A stretch of 64,000 bases of DNA from Bryobacteraceae bacterium (GTDB lineage Bacteria; Acidobacteriota; Terriglobia; Bryobacterales; Bryobacteraceae). The stretch's first letter is position 1. Every line of letters starts with the position of its first letter. Below are positions 51,666-60,207 of this stretch, one piece after another. The notes under the pieces were generated by a model. That model saw only the letters and a program-made list of their open reading frames with translations, was not told where the DNA came from and did not search any database. The position numbers and the translations under genes were made by a program. The stretch covers positions 59,904 to 123,903 of the forward strand of contig JARKOC010000062.1 in the NCBI GenBank assembly GCA_029975915.1. The letters run 5' to 3'.

Positions 51666-53441
51666 ATGAATTTGCCGATCAAACGAATCAGCCGCAGAAA
51701 AATCCTCACCAGCGCCGCCTCCCTTTCCGGCCTCAGAATTCTCAAGGCGGCGCCGGCTCGTCGGCTGCCAAATCTCGTCGTCATCCTGGCCGACGATCAG
51801 GGATGGGGCGACTTGAGCATCAACGGCAACACCAACTTGTCCACGCCCAACATCGATTCGATCGGCCGGGATGGCGCCATCTTCGACCGTTTCTTCGCCT
51901 GCGCCGTCTGCGCACCCACTCGCGCCGAGTTTCTAACTGGCCGTTATCACCCTCGCTGCGGCGTCCGCGGCGTCTCCACCGGCGCCGAACGCATGAACCT
52001 GGACGAGACTACCATCGCCCAGACCTTTAAGCAGGCCGGATACGCCACCGCCGCGTTCGGCAAGTGGCACAACGGCAGCCAGGCGCCTTACCACCCCAGC
52101 TCGCGCGGGTTCGACGAATACTATGGATTCACCTCCGGCCACTGGGGCCAGTACTTCGATGCCCAACTCGATCACAATGGCGAGTTCGTCCGCGGCAAAG
52201 GCTACCTGACGGACGACTTGACCGATCATGCCCTCCAGTTCATCCGCCGCAACCGCCGCCAGCCCTTTTTTTGCTACCTGCCCTACAACACGCCGCACTC
52301 GCCCATGCAGGTTCCCGACAGGTTCTATGAGAAGTTTGCCAACTCTGACCCGAAGCTGCTGAACCGCGACCCCAAACGCGAAGACCTTCCCATGACCCGC
52401 GCCGCTCTCGCCATGTGCGAGAACATCGACTGGAACGTCGGCCGAGTCCTTTCCGAGATTGACCACCTTGGGCTCAAAAACGACACCATCGTCGTTTACT
52501 TCAGTGACAACGGCCCGAACAGTTGGCGTTGGAACGGCGGCATGAAGGGCCGCAAGGGGCAACTCGACGAGGGCGGACTGCGGGTCCCCATGCTGATTCG
52601 GTTCCCAGGCCGGATTCCGGCGGGCAGGCGCATCGCCGAGATCGCCGGGGCCATCGACCTGCGGCCGACGCTGGCCGGTCTCGCCGGCATCCCCGTCAAC
52701 GGAAACAAGCCGCTCGACGGCCGGAGCCTGATGCCGCTCCTGACCTCTGAAAAACCCCAATGGGAAGACCGGTTGCTGTTCTCCATGCAGAACAAGCGCG
52801 TGAGCGTTAGGTCACAGCGCTACCGTCTGGACGCCGATGGCGCGCTTTTCGACATGGTTGCCGATCCCGGCCAAGACCGCGACATCGCGGCCGAGGCGCC
52901 CGAAGCAGCCGCCCGGCTCCGCAAAGCCCAGCAGGACTGGGCCTCCGAAATGCTGCCGCAGGTCGGACCGGACGAGCGGCCGTATCCGGTAGGCTACTCG
53001 AAGTTTACCTACCTGCCTGCCCGCGACGGTACCAGCGCCGGCGGCATCAAACGAAGCTCCATCCACCCGAACTGCTCGTTCTTCACCAATTGGACTTCGA
53101 CCGGCGACCAAATGAACTGGGATGTCGAGGTCGCCCAGCCGGGAGAGTATGAAGCGTCACTCTACTACACCTGTAAGCCTGCCAACACAGGGTCGATCGT
53201 CGAGTTGAGCTTAGGCGAATCAAGGGTCCAAGCAAAGATCGGTCAGCCGAACGATCCCCCACTGATCGGCGAAGCGTGGGACCGTGCCAAACGAACTGAA
53301 TCGTTCGTGAAGGATTTTCAGCCGCTCATTCTCGGAAAGTTGAATCTGGCTCGAGGCAAAGGCGTATTGAAGTTGATGGCACTGAATGTCGCTGGCAAGG
53401 AAGTCGCCGAAATTCGTTATGTGACTTTGAGACGGCATTAA
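51666..53441 (+). CDS. Secreted sulfatase with extra C-terminal sandwich
   Basis: 591 residues. ATG 51666 has AAGGAG six bases upstream and a Tat-like leader (RISRRKILTSAASLSGL). Sulfatase motifs: VVILADDQGWGDLS, the formylglycine site CAPTRAEFLTGR (Cys modified by a maturase), GKWHNGS and YFSDNGPNSW. The last 150 residues (WTSTGDQMNWDVEVAQPGEYEASLYYTC) are a carbohydrate-binding-like beta domain. Likely removes sulfate from polysaccharides. Confidence 0.88.
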   Translation: MNLPIKRISRRKILTSAASLSGLRILKAAPARRLPNLVVILADDQGWGDLSINGNTNLSTPNIDSIGRDGAIFDRFFACAVCAPTRAEFLTGRYHPRCGVRGVSTGAERMNLDETTIAQTFKQAGYATAAFGKWHNGSQAPYHPSSRGFDEYYGFTSGHWGQYFDAQLDHNGEFVRGKGYLTDDLTDHALQFIRRNRRQPFFCYLPYNTPHSPMQVPDRFYEKFANSDPKLLNRDPKREDLPMTRAALAMCENIDWNVGRVLSEIDHLGLKNDTIVVYFSDNGPNSWRWNGGMKGRKGQLDEGGLRVPMLIRFPGRIPAGRRIAEIAGAIDLRPTLAGLAGIPVNGNKPLDGRSLMPLLTSEKPQWEDRLLFSMQNKRVSVRSQRYRLDADGALFDMVADPGQDRDIAAEAPEAAARLRKAQQDWASEMLPQVGPDERPYPVGYSKFTYLPARDGTSAGGIKRSSIHPNCSFFTNWTSTGDQMNWDVEVAQPGEYEASLYYTCKPANTGSIVELSLGESRVQAKIGQPNDPPLIGEAWDRAKRTESFVKDFQPLILGKLNLARGKGVLKLMALNVAGKEVAEIRYVTLRRH

Positions 53442-53510
53442 TTTATATATTATTCGGACAAATGATCGCCTGGCGCTCTGCGACACGGCGAGTGGAAATG
53501 GAGACCGCGT

Positions 53511-54002
53511 ATGAAGATCTTGCTTGCCGGTATCCTGCTGTGGACAAGCCCATGGCTCATTGCTCAGACGGCGGCCACGTCCGCACCGTACCGCTACCGT
53601 GGCAACGGCTACGCCTTCGGTTCGATCGGAGCCTGCCAGCATGGCTACCTGTTGTTTGGTGGAGGAGGAGGCGGCGAGGCCCTTCTTTGGAAAGGGCTGG
53701 CGGTGGGAGGCGAGGGCGGGGCCTACACGTTCAGCGACGGCTACGCATTCGGGTCTGTCCAGCCAACCATCGGCTGGCACTTCGTGAACCGCAACATCCG
53801 GGCCAAGAATGAAGGATTCGTCAACTTCGGGCCCGGCATCGCCTTTGGCGTGGCCCGCGGCGGCACCAGCCCTTGGGCCAGTCTGGGAGGCGGCGTGATT
53901 AGCTGGCTGAACGGCCGCGTTGGGGTGCGCATCGAGGGCAGGATGCAGTCTTTCCGGTCAGAGGGGATGTTCGTCGGGCGAATCGGCGTCAGTTTCCGCT
54001 AA
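53511..54002 (+). CDS. Small outer-membrane beta-barrel-like protein
   Basis: 163 residues. GGAGA six bases before the ATG; signal peptide (ILLAGILLWTSPWLIAQ). Alternating strands with GGGGGGEALLWKGLAVGGEGG and FVNFGPGIAFGVARGG, ending in IGVSFR, a C-terminal Phe-aromatic strand of an outer-membrane barrel. Function unknown. Confidence 0.65.
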   Translation: MKILLAGILLWTSPWLIAQTAATSAPYRYRGNGYAFGSIGACQHGYLLFGGGGGGEALLWKGLAVGGEGGAYTFSDGYAFGSVQPTIGWHFVNRNIRAKNEGFVNFGPGIAFGVARGGTSPWASLGGGVISWLNGRVGVRIEGRMQSFRSEGMFVGRIGVSFR

Positions 54003-54012
54003 GGCCCGGACC

Positions 54013-54041
54013 AAAAAAAACGAGCCGCCACGGCTGGCGGC
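54013..54041 (-). terminator. Rho-independent terminator of the M56 peptidase gene
   Basis: GCCGCCA-CGGC-TGGCGGC (54024-54041) with eight T on the minus strand right after it (54020-54013). A textbook terminator, 30 bases beyond the peptidase stop. Confidence 0.85.
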
Positions 54042-54070
54042 CCGTTTGGGAAGGTCAATCGGTCCTATTG

Positions 54071-55984
54071 CTATCGTTTGAGCTGGCCGTCGGCGTCGAA
54101 CTCAAAGATCATCTTGCCGCCGGTCCCGCGCCAGTTCCGGTACAGCCAGTTCTCGCCCTTGCCGGGATGGGATTCGATCTCGTCGGGCGGGCCGTAGCGG
54201 ATGTAGTGGCGTCCTTTCGCGGTTGTCGATCCCTTCACGTCACCTTTAGTCCATTTCTGATCCGCATAGCCGGTCCGGCGATCGCGCTCCTCGCGCTGCT
54301 TCTGGTATTGGCCCTGAAGCTCCTTCATCTCGCCGTCAAGCCGTGCCATCGCCTGCTCGATGTTCTTGCGAATCTCCGGCTCGCGGGCCTTCAATTCGGC
54401 CATCACCTTCTCTATCGATGCCTGAGCCTCCTTCTGCACGTTGACATCGGATAGCTGTAGCTTGGCCTTTTCGACCGCCTCGCGGATGTTCACCTCAAGT
54501 TGCTGTTTGTTGTGTTGCAACTCCTTCAGTGCGCTTTCAAGTTCGCGTTTCACGTCCTCGCGCACTCTGGCCTGGTCCAGATTCCCTTCGGCCCGCAGTG
54601 CGGCGATTTGCGCCTGTTTCTCTGCGCGGAGCGCTCTAGCCTCAGCGCGCATCTCGGCCCGCTCTGCTGTCCTCTGCTCCCGAATCTCCTTGACGCGCGC
54701 CTTGGTTTCGGCGATCTTCGCCTTCTCTTCGTCGGTAAGCATCCTCTTCTTCACGGCCGGAGGCGGCGGTGGCGGCGGGGGTGGTGGGGGCGGGGCGGCA
54801 GATGCCTCTTGCGGAGTTGCATCGGAAACACCGCCGCTGACGCCTCCGGCGACCCCACCGGGCACGCCACCGGCAACACCGTGAACCGGCTGCGCCAGCT
54901 TCGGCGTGGCCGCGAACGCAGGGGCCGCGGGAGGTGCGGGCGCAACGGGCACGGCTTCCCCGTGAGTTGGCCCCACCACAGCTTTTGGAACCGCAAGTGT
55001 CGCCGGCGCGGCTGGATCAACAGCTGCCGCGGCAACCGGGGGCGCGGGCGGCGGAGGTGGAGGCGGCGGAGCCGGGGCCTGCGAAGCCCAAAGTAAACTC
55101 CCCAACAATAGAGCCGCGCCCGCGGCGGCCACGCCCGGACCCCAGGCCGCGCCTTCGGCCGGATAACCCAACAATCTCGCGATTCTCATACCCATACCTC
55201 CTGCCGTGGCGGCCATGGCCAGCGCCGGCCGCGATTCTTCCAACTTCAGCAATGCCCGCGAATACCGCCGCCGGTCGCCGCAGACCTCCACCGCCATGTC
55301 GTCGCAACAGTGCTCGCGCTCCTGCCGGATGCGGCGTGAGACCCACCACACAGCCGGGTGGTAGAACAACAGCGATTCGATGACCGTCTGCACCAGGTTC
55401 ACCAGGTAATCTCGGCGGACGATATGCGCCAGTTCGTGCGCCAGCACCGCTTCCATCTCGGCGGGCGACAACCGGGCGATCGCCGATGCCGGGACCAGAA
55501 TGACCGGTTTCAACCAACCAAAGACCTGTGGCGCATCCGCCAGCCGGGAAACCACCAGTTCCACCGTCCCGCTCATCCGCATCCGTTCCATCAGTTGGCT
55601 GAGCGGATAGTCCCACTCGACGCCCCGGCGGCTGTTGCGCCGCGCCACATGCCAGCCCATCGCCGTCCGCATCAGCAATGCCGTGGCCCCCGCCGCCCAG
55701 CACAGTACGACCCACCTCTGCCAATCAACGCCCCGGTTCACCGCCACATTGGAGTCCAGCATCAGGCTCTTTTCGCCCGGGGGCAGCGCGATCTTGTCGC
55801 TTCCATTCAGCAGCAGCGACGTCGCCGGAACGCACATCGCCATAGCCAGCAACGCCAGGCAGGCGGCGGCATAGCGCGCCTGGGCGCTCAACCGGCGCAT
55901 CGCGCCCAACGCCACGGCCAGCACCAGGGCGACGACCGCGCCCTGCCAAAGAAAATGTAACAGCGCCCAACCCAGTGCCGTCAT
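54071..55984 (-). CDS. BlaR1-type M56 membrane metallopeptidase with proline tracts, coiled coil and GWxTD-like tail
   Basis: 637 residues. Four membrane helices; zinc motif LAHELAHIVRRDYLVN and EREHCCDD as in BlaR1/MecR1. No penicillin-binding sensor domain follows. Instead there are two long proline runs, GGV repeats (GGVPGGVAGGVSGGVS), a charged coiled coil of about 180 residues (about 420-600) and a C-terminal block GRHYIRYGPPDEIESHPGKG resembling the GWxTD domain of Acidobacteria. It should cleave the BlaI-like repressor when its external domain senses a signal. ATGA overlap with blaI. Confidence 0.8.
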   Translation of the reverse strand: MTALGWALLHFLWQGAVVALVLAVALGAMRRLSAQARYAAACLALLAMAMCVPATSLLLNGSDKIALPPGEKSLMLDSNVAVNRGVDWQRWVVLCWAAGATALLMRTAMGWHVARRNSRRGVEWDYPLSQLMERMRMSGTVELVVSRLADAPQVFGWLKPVILVPASAIARLSPAEMEAVLAHELAHIVRRDYLVNLVQTVIESLLFYHPAVWWVSRRIRQEREHCCDDMAVEVCGDRRRYSRALLKLEESRPALAMAATAGGMGMRIARLLGYPAEGAAWGPGVAAAGAALLLGSLLWASQAPAPPPPPPPPAPPVAAAAVDPAAPATLAVPKAVVGPTHGEAVPVAPAPPAAPAFAATPKLAQPVHGVAGGVPGGVAGGVSGGVSDATPQEASAAPPPPPPPPPPPPAVKKRMLTDEEKAKIAETKARVKEIREQRTAERAEMRAEARALRAEKQAQIAALRAEGNLDQARVREDVKRELESALKELQHNKQQLEVNIREAVEKAKLQLSDVNVQKEAQASIEKVMAELKAREPEIRKNIEQAMARLDGEMKELQGQYQKQREERDRRTGYADQKWTKGDVKGSTTAKGRHYIRYGPPDEIESHPGKGENWLYRNWRGTGGKMIFEFDADGQLKR

Positions 55985-56376
55985 CGCGTGCCTCCCTCGG
56001 CTTCGTCAAGCATCCGCCGGATCTCGGCGATCTCCTTTTTGGACGCACGTTTGAGCGAAAGCGCCCGCATCACCAGCGCCGACGCCGATCCGCCAAAGAC
56101 GCGTTCGAGCAGGTCGTCCACAATCCGGCCTTGCGTCTCGGCTTGCTCTAATGCGGGGCTGTAGATGTGGGCGCGGTTTTCCTCGTCCCGAATGAGCAGG
56201 CCCTTTTCGGCCATGATCTGCATCAGCTTCAGGACGGTCGTGTAGCCGGTGGGTTTGGCGGTTTCAAGCTCGGTCCAGACTTGGCGGACGGTTGCCGGTC
56301 CGATCCTCCAGAGAATGCCCAGGATCTCCAACTCCGAGGCCGTGGGTTTGGGAATCGCTGCGTTCTCTTTCTTCAC
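55981..56376 (-). CDS. BlaI/MecI-family repressor
   Basis: 131 residues after GTG 56376. Winged helix: PKPTASELEILGILWRIGPATVRQVWTEL and GYTTVLKLMQIMAEKGLLIR; C-terminal dimerisation region FGGSASALVMRAL. It would repress its own operon by the twin dyads in its promoter and be removed by the M56 protease. The longer in-frame extension upstream of the GTG reads through the promoter and operators and is not used. Confidence 0.88.
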   Translation of the reverse strand: MKKENAAIPKPTASELEILGILWRIGPATVRQVWTELETAKPTGYTTVLKLMQIMAEKGLLIRDEENRAHIYSPALEQAETQGRIVDDLLERVFGGSASALVMRALSLKRASKKEIAEIRRMLDEAEGGTR

Positions 56377-56382
56377 ACCCAG

Positions 56383-56426
56383 ACTGTAATACGAAGCGCT
56401 TCGTAGCGTCAACGAAATTCTTCGTA
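56383..56426 (-). promoter_or_regulatory. blaI promoter with twin BlaI-type operators
   Basis: TACGAAGCGCTTCGTA (56390-56405) is a perfect 16-bp palindrome; AACGAAATTCTTCGTA (56411-56426) repeats its arms, centres 21 bp apart. On the minus strand TTGACG (56412-56407) and TACAGT (56388-56383) are 18 bases apart, so the perfect dyad lies between -35 and -10 and the second overlaps the -35. The second also covers the last bases of the capA-like gene. Confidence 0.75.
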
Positions 56427-57326
56427 CTTGTGTAACAAGTTGGCCGCCCCATTGTTGATCACTACGTCCAGCAGCCGCCACTTCACCGCCCTGCCCTGCT
56501 CGAAGACCACCTCGGCCAGTTGACCGCGGTCCGTGCCCGGGTCTTTCTGGTCGAAGGCCAGGTTGCCGAGCGAATAGAAGACGGGCACGCCGTTGATCAT
56601 TTCCGCGGGTTGGACCACATGCGGGTGGTGACCTACAACACAAGCCGCGCCGGCCTGCACCACCGCCTTCGCAAACGCCTTCTGGAACTGATTCGGTTTC
56701 GTGTGATACTCCCAACCGGCGTGCATGGAGACGATGACAGCCTCGCCGCGCGCGCGCGCCGCGCGCACGTCCGCGGCGGCCTTGACCGGATCCAACCCAG
56801 GTACTCTTGCATCGTCGCTTTGCCAGTTTCCGTTCCTTTGGTCGTAGGTATGGGACAGGAAGCGGAACTTCACGCCGCCTCGTTCAATGACGGCGTTCCG
56901 TCCGGCGCCTGCGACTGTGATTCCACGGCTCTCCAGCAGCTTGGTCGTATAATCGAACCCGGCGGCTCCGGCGTCCCGGACATGGTTGTTCGCCAGACTG
57001 ACGGCATTGATCCCAACCCCGGTCAGCGCCTCGATCAACTCCGGCCGCGATCTGAAAACCATACCCGAGGCTTCATACGGGCCTGTCTCCGAGAACGGCG
57101 ACTCCAGGTTCACCATGGCAATGTCGGCGCCGAGGAACGCTGGCGAAACGCCCCTCAGCGGGCGCAACAAGTCCTTTTCCTGGATCGCCTTGGCGCCCAC
57201 CCAGCGGGCGAGCATGACATCGCCGCCGAAGACCATGCGCACGCGCGGTGCGTCTTCCAATAATGAGGCAACCAGAAATGATCTGCGGCTAAGCACCTGA
57301 TATGAGTCTAGCCGCGGCAGCCTCAT
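56409..57326 (-). CDS. CapA-family (poly-gamma-glutamate synthesis-like) metallophosphatase
   Basis: 305 residues, PGA_cap domain (PF09587): VRMVFGGDVMLARWVG, DIAMVNLESPF, NAVSLANNHVRDAGAAGF, VIVSMHAGWEYH, VVGHHPHVVQP and VFYSLGNLAFDQ carry the metal ligands. Fold is calcineurin-like. The ATG lies 38 bases inside pgl; GTG 57296, overlapping only by eight, is an equally possible start and begins just before RRSFLVASLL. Confidence 0.82.
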   Translation of the reverse strand: MRLPRLDSYQVLSRRSFLVASLLEDAPRVRMVFGGDVMLARWVGAKAIQEKDLLRPLRGVSPAFLGADIAMVNLESPFSETGPYEASGMVFRSRPELIEALTGVGINAVSLANNHVRDAGAAGFDYTTKLLESRGITVAGAGRNAVIERGGVKFRFLSHTYDQRNGNWQSDDARVPGLDPVKAAADVRAARARGEAVIVSMHAGWEYHTKPNQFQKAFAKAVVQAGAACVVGHHPHVVQPAEMINGVPVFYSLGNLAFDQKDPGTDRGQLAEVVFEQGRAVKWRLLDVVINNGAANLLHKYEEFR

Positions 57327-58029
57327 CGAGGAACCAATCGACGTTTTCGGCTTCGCGCGCGATCAACTGCGCCGGGCACTTCAGCGGGTTGAGTTCCCCG
57401 TGCCAGGCCTGCCAGAGCGGCTCAGCTTTCTCGGCGCCACATGCCAGAACAACGAGGCTCTTAGCCGCCAGAATCACACCAGGCAACAGGGTGATGCGCC
57501 ATTGCGCCGCCGTGGCGGAATACACCGCAGCCGCGACACTCTCGCGATTGTCGATATAGGGCTCGCCGGGAAACAGGCTCGCCGTATGGCCGTCCTCACC
57601 GACGCCTAACTGGATCACGTCGAATCGTGGAAGCTCCTCCGCGGGGCCATCAAAGAACGACCGGATGTCATGTATGTAACGGCGGGCTGAGTCGTGCGGT
57701 GTCGCCTCGCCTTGAATTCGATGGACATTAGCAGTCGGGATGCCAGCCGGTTCGATCAGCCGCTTCAACGTCATCCCGTAGTTGCTCTGCTCGTGGTCCG
57801 GCGGCACGGCGCGTTCGTCCACGAAGAACAGGTGGACGCGCTGCCAGTCCACATCTCCGTTTACGGCAAGCGAATCGAACATTTCGCCAGGTGTGCGGCC
57901 GCCAGACACCGCGAGCTTTGCCAGCGGCGCCAGTTCCAGTGCCGTCTGCAGCAAGTTCGCCATCCAGGCGGCTGCCGCGCTGCATGACGCCCGCGCATCA
58001 GTCAGAATGTGCTTTTGCTGGCTCACCAC
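57289..58029 (-). CDS. pgl: 6-phosphogluconolactonase
   Basis: About 246 residues from GTG 58029 (a longer frame opens at 58080). LAVSGGRTPGEMFDSL, VHLFFVDERAVPPDHEQSNYGM, FDVIQLGVGEDGHTASLFPG (catalytic His) and ITLLPGVILAAKSLVVLACG are the DevB/SOL-type signatures. It hydrolyses 6-phosphogluconolactone in the oxidative pentose phosphate path, the step after zwf, which lies about 130 bases upstream. Confidence 0.88.
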   Translation of the reverse strand: MVSQQKHILTDARASCSAAAAWMANLLQTALELAPLAKLAVSGGRTPGEMFDSLAVNGDVDWQRVHLFFVDERAVPPDHEQSNYGMTLKRLIEPAGIPTANVHRIQGEATPHDSARRYIHDIRSFFDGPAEELPRFDVIQLGVGEDGHTASLFPGEPYIDNRESVAAAVYSATAAQWRITLLPGVILAAKSLVVLACGAEKAEPLWQAWHGELNPLKCPAQLIAREAENVDWFLDEAAAARLISGA

Positions 58030-58157
58030 ACACAACGCCTCATTCCCTGACAACCAGTTACCATTGGGCAGACAACCCACTTACAAACCAAAGATCTAGC
58101 TCGAAATTCTCCCCCGAGCCGCTCCCGCAGTCAAGGCCATGGACACCGGAGTTCCCG

Positions 58158-59684
58158 TTAGGTATTCCTCCACTGGTGGCCGTGTCGCGCCAGCATGTCG
58201 TCCGACGCCTTTGGTCCCCAACTGCCCGCCTGGTAATTCGGCAGGCTGTATTTCATCCCATCCCAGACGTTCAGCACCGGTTCGACCACCCGCCAACTAG
58301 CTTCCACCATGTCCTGGCGCGTGTAGAGCGTCGAGTCACCCTGAAGCGCGTCCAGCAGGAGTGTTTCGTACGCCGCCGGTGATCGCGTTTCAAAGCTCGT
58401 GTTGTAGTTGAAGTCCATTGTGACCGGCCGCAGGTCCATGCCCTGACCCGGCGTCTTCGACGAGAATCGCAGCGAGATACCCTCCTCGGGCTGGATGCGG
58501 AGTACGAGCATGTTCGGGAACCGTTGCGTCCCTTCTCCGAACATGGACAGCGGCGCACAATTGAACTGGATAACCACATCGGTCACCCGCTTTGGCATCC
58601 GCTTGCCGGACCTAATGTAGAACGGTACTCCCGCCCATCGCCAGTTCTCGATCTCCAGCCGCAGCGCCGCGTAAGTGTCTGTTTGTGCTTCGGGATCGAC
58701 GCCCGGCTCCTGGCGGAATCCCAGCACAGCCTCGCCGCCTATGGTCCCAGGTCCGTACTGTCCCTTCACCGCAAAGCAATTGACTTCAGCCGGCCGCAGG
58801 ATCTTGATCGCCCGGAGCAGTTTCGACCGCTCGTCCCGCACGGCTCGCGATTCATAGGCTGAGGGCGGCTCCATAGCGATGGTCGCCATCACCTGCAACA
58901 GGTGATTTTGGATCATGTCGCGTAGCGCCCCGGCCTCCTGGTAATACGCGCCGCGGCCCTCGACGCCGATCGACTCGGCGGCCGTAATCTGCACATGACT
59001 GACGTAGCGCCGGTTCCACAATGGCTCGAAGATGCCGTTGCCAAACCGGAAAGCCAATATATTCTGAACCGTCTCCTTGCCCAAGTAGTGGTCAATCCGG
59101 TAGATCTCGTTTTCCGGAAACACCCCTTGCAGCGCATCATTCAAATCGACTGCACTTGCAAGGTCCCGTCCGAACGGCTTTTCGACGATGATCCGCCGCC
59201 ACACGCCTTCACGTTCCGTCCGGTTCAGCCCCGCCGCGCCAAGCGCCGATGCCGTTGGAGCGTACTGGCTCGGCTGAATCGACAGGTAGAAGAGGACATT
59301 GCCACGGCTGCGCCGCGTCTCTTCCACCTCGTCAAGCTTCGCTTTCAGCCGTTCATATAACGCCGGATCGTGGACGTCCCCATCGATGTAGAACAGCCCT
59401 TTGGCGAATTCGTCCCAGATCTCCTCGTCAAACGGACTGTCCTTCAGAAAGTGGCTGACCGATTCCCTCATCCGCCCGCGAAACTGCTCGTCCGCCATCG
59501 CCGTCCTCGATATCCCCACGACGGCGAACTCCGCTGGCAGCAGTTTCTCGTAGGCCAGCCTGTAGAGCGCCGGCATGAGCATCCGTCGCGTCAGATCGCC
59601 GTTGGCGCCAAATATAGCGATGGCCGATGGAGGCGCCGGCCGTTCACCCCGCTCTAGGGCTACCGCTGATTCCCAGGACATCAT
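58158..59684 (-). CDS. zwf: Glucose-6-phosphate dehydrogenase
   Basis: About 508 residues, normal for the family. AIAIFGANGDLTRRMLMPAL is the NADP fold, RIDHYLGKE the catalytic site (His-Asp neighbourhood), IIVEKPFG the Lys loop, and PFYIRSGKRM a late signature. Oxidises glucose 6-phosphate to the lactone, making NADPH. Start ATG 59684 or the frame opening at 59714 cannot be separated; no ribosome-binding site is clear. Confidence 0.95.
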   Translation of the reverse strand: MMSWESAVALERGERPAPPSAIAIFGANGDLTRRMLMPALYRLAYEKLLPAEFAVVGISRTAMADEQFRGRMRESVSHFLKDSPFDEEIWDEFAKGLFYIDGDVHDPALYERLKAKLDEVEETRRSRGNVLFYLSIQPSQYAPTASALGAAGLNRTEREGVWRRIIVEKPFGRDLASAVDLNDALQGVFPENEIYRIDHYLGKETVQNILAFRFGNGIFEPLWNRRYVSHVQITAAESIGVEGRGAYYQEAGALRDMIQNHLLQVMATIAMEPPSAYESRAVRDERSKLLRAIKILRPAEVNCFAVKGQYGPGTIGGEAVLGFRQEPGVDPEAQTDTYAALRLEIENWRWAGVPFYIRSGKRMPKRVTDVVIQFNCAPLSMFGEGTQRFPNMLVLRIQPEEGISLRFSSKTPGQGMDLRPVTMDFNYNTSFETRSPAAYETLLLDALQGDSTLYTRQDMVEASWRVVEPVLNVWDGMKYSLPNYQAGSWGPKASDDMLARHGHQWRNT

Positions 59685-59821
59685 GAGATCAACGGTATCA
59701 CCCGTCTGATGCACACCGCTGACGGCTCCTTGCCCCTATCGACCCCAACCAGTTATTCTGGAACTGTCCTTCCTGGTTCGCCGGACCTCTCCGGCATACC
59801 CTTTTCAAACGAACCCTACGT

Positions 59822-60199
59822 ATGGCGAAGAACAAGAAGATTGTGGCTGCGGTCGAAGACCTCTTTTTTGTCGTGAAGATCAACGATCTGGCGAAGCGTT
59901 CGGGATTTCAAGCCGAGTTTCTCAAAGGCCAGGATGCCATCCTCAGCCGCATCGCGGCCGAGCCACCGGCGCTATTGATTGTCGACTTGAACAATGCAGC
60001 GATCGATCCGGTTGGTCTGATCTCTCAAGTGAAATCCAATCCTGAAGCAAAGGCCACATCCGTTATCGGCTTTGTGTCGCATGTCGAGGCGGAATTGAAG
60101 CAACGCGCTCAGGAAGCGGGCGCCAACATGGTGCTGGCGCGGTCAGCGTTCTCGACCAACCTGCCTCAAATCCTCAAGCGGCACGCCGGCTCGCTGTAG
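59822..60199 (+). CDS. Stand-alone receiver-like protein
   Basis: 125 residues of CheY-like pattern: KIVAAVEDLFFVVKINDLAK, LLIVDLNNAAIDPVGLISQVK (Asp at strand 3), SVIGFVSHVEAELKQRAQEAGANMVLARS. The acidic pair after strand 1 is reduced to ED at a shifted position, and the switch Thr/Lys are replaced by Ser/Arg. Either a divergent response regulator or a degenerate receiver. It lies alone, divergent from zwf. Confidence 0.65.
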   Translation: MAKNKKIVAAVEDLFFVVKINDLAKRSGFQAEFLKGQDAILSRIAAEPPALLIVDLNNAAIDPVGLISQVKSNPEAKATSVIGFVSHVEAELKQRAQEAGANMVLARSAFSTNLPQILKRHAGSL

Positions 60200-60207
60200 A
60201 AGCCGGT

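Noticed and set aside
54750..54900. Simple-sequence GGCGGT-rich tract as a regulatory repeat
   Set aside because: It is the coding sequence for the poly-proline and GGV segments of the M56 protein.
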